This document shows positions 63,257-64,000 of a stretch of DNA of 64,000 nucleotides, one piece after another (the first letter of the stretch is position 1; each line of letters opens with the position of its first letter). The translations under genes were made by a program, and so were the position numbers. Where the stretch lies: the NCBI RefSeq assembly GCF_016086655.4, contig NC_052138.2, positions 6,696,001 to 6,760,000 on the forward strand, given 5' to 3'. The notes under the pieces were generated by a model that ran no database searches, was not told where the DNA came from, and saw only the letters and a program-made list of their open reading frames with translations. This DNA comes from Lepeophtheirus salmonis. Taxonomy: Eukaryota > Arthropoda > Copepoda > Siphonostomatoida > Caligidae.

Positions 63257-63618
63257 ATTTGATGTGAATGTTTTTGTGAAAATGGACCAAAACTTCTTTT
63301 TGTCTGGAAAAGTAATGGCAACTGTTTTTGGGATAGTCATGGAGTTATTTTAATGGATTATCTCCAAAAAGAAAAAACCATTATAATATCATTCTCCACA
63401 TCATTACTTGACAAGCTGAAGGCATACTTTCATCAAATGAAGAGGCAATCACCTGTGGGACAATTATTTTGCAGAAGTAAACACCAAGTACTATTTGGAT
63501 GGATTACAAAGATGTTAGCAATGTTGGGGGAAGTACGTAGAGTAACAAGGAGACTATCCTGAAAAAAAAAAAATCTTGTCTCTTTGTTAGGTCGGAAACT
63601 TTTCGGAACCCCCTCGTA
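63257..63618 (+). mobile_element. Mariner element, internally deleted 3' part
   Basis: The plus strand gives KVMATVFG, then HGVILMDYLQKEKT in a shifted frame (usual mariner form VMASVFWDSHGVILxDYLxKG), LLDKLKAYFHQMKR, and then after a deletion FAEVNTKYYLDGLQRC, a (V)ELQGDYxEK-like tail, a poly-A run and a terminal sequence ending cggaaccccctcgta before TA at 63619. The stretch carrying QDNAPAH and SPDLNPxD is missing. It belongs to the SETMAR/irritans-like group. The 5' terminal repeat was not found. Confidence 0.75.
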
Positions 63619-63619
63619 T

Positions 63620-64000
63620 ATGTATAATAAGAGACCCCGTTGTTACTTATATTGTACCTCGAAACCTTTAAATATTTTGAAAGAGGGTCAATCAATTCAG
63701 TAAGAATACGTCCAACGCAATATGTAAATCATTAATTTTTCAAATTTATCAATTATCCTTACTTTTTTTTTTAGTCACAACAAACCTATGAGCTGAAAAC
63801 ATACTTGAAAGTGTCAACCTTATTTGAATGATTTATTTTTTTTTTAAATAAGGATTAAAAACAGATTTGCTGCCTTGTTGAAGATTATACTGCGTAGTTC
63901 ATGGAACCCTACAGGTAAATCATAAATAATATATTCATATAATACGACATAACATTACTGCTACACAAATGTGGACTGAATTTTGTTGACAGCTCTCTTT
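63620..64000. other. Gene-free end of window
   Basis: No feature recognised after the mariner end. Confidence 0.5.

Overview
The window is eukaryotic, AT-rich and repeat-dense, and most likely comes from a copepod crustacean close to the salmon louse (Lepeophtheirus/Caligus). This is an inference from four things: introns of about 60-90 bp with GT-AG ends; an animal-type replication histone gene with a 3' stem-loop; secreted gene families typical of blood-feeding or ectoparasitic arthropods (astacin, Cimex-type apyrase, fibronectin-type-II secreted protein); and many decayed mariner, hAT, P-element-like, LINE and foldback copies. There are no operons, CRISPR arrays or prokaryotic signals.

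Five genes look intact, or nearly so. (1) A four-exon secreted astacin metalloprotease, minus strand, 4185-6350. (2, 3) Two identical 124-residue histone H2A genes, 11323-11697 (minus) and 14716-15090 (plus), which face away from each other inside a 1.29-kb inverted duplication. (4) A two-exon secreted apyrase, plus strand, 27363-28461. (5) A many-exon secreted protein, minus strand, 49805-54050. Gene 5 has a signal peptide, an FN2 domain, a long Thr/Pro-rich linker built from tiny phase-1 exons, a second FN2 domain and a C-terminal ShKT-like six-cysteine module. Its linker exons lie in tandem repeats of about 497 bp, and a 1.19-kb block that includes the first FN2 exon is duplicated. Splicing of the repeated part is uncertain.

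The rest is mostly mobile-element debris. 0-4 kb: no gene seen, minor repeats. 4-6.4 kb: astacin. 6.4-10.6 kb: hAT relic and short repeats. 10.6-15.8 kb: H2A palindrome with mariner-like relics in its spacer. 16-19.2 kb: LINE, hAT and R1/R2 repeat fragments. 19.2-21.6 kb: a large foldback element cut by a 100-N gap. 21.7-22.1 kb: P-element-like relic. 23.6-26.7 and 32.1-35.2 kb: two copies of one LINE flanking the apyrase. 30.6-31.5 kb: mariner relic. 38.8-41.1 kb: broken copies of the apyrase upstream region, one still carrying a piece of the apyrase coding exon. 42-49.4 kb: R1, hAT-like, mariner and other transposase-like relics. 54.5-58.6 kb: a second foldback copy, an abutting 1.83-kb palindrome and a hAT-like MITE. 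59-64 kb: two mariner relics and one uncharacterised relic.

The astacin, the apyrase and the FN2/ShKT protein all carry signal peptides. A role in digestion or in dealing with the host is plausible for each, but nothing in the DNA shows that they act together. R1 and R2 are names used here for two dispersed repeats first seen by comparing parts of this window with each other.
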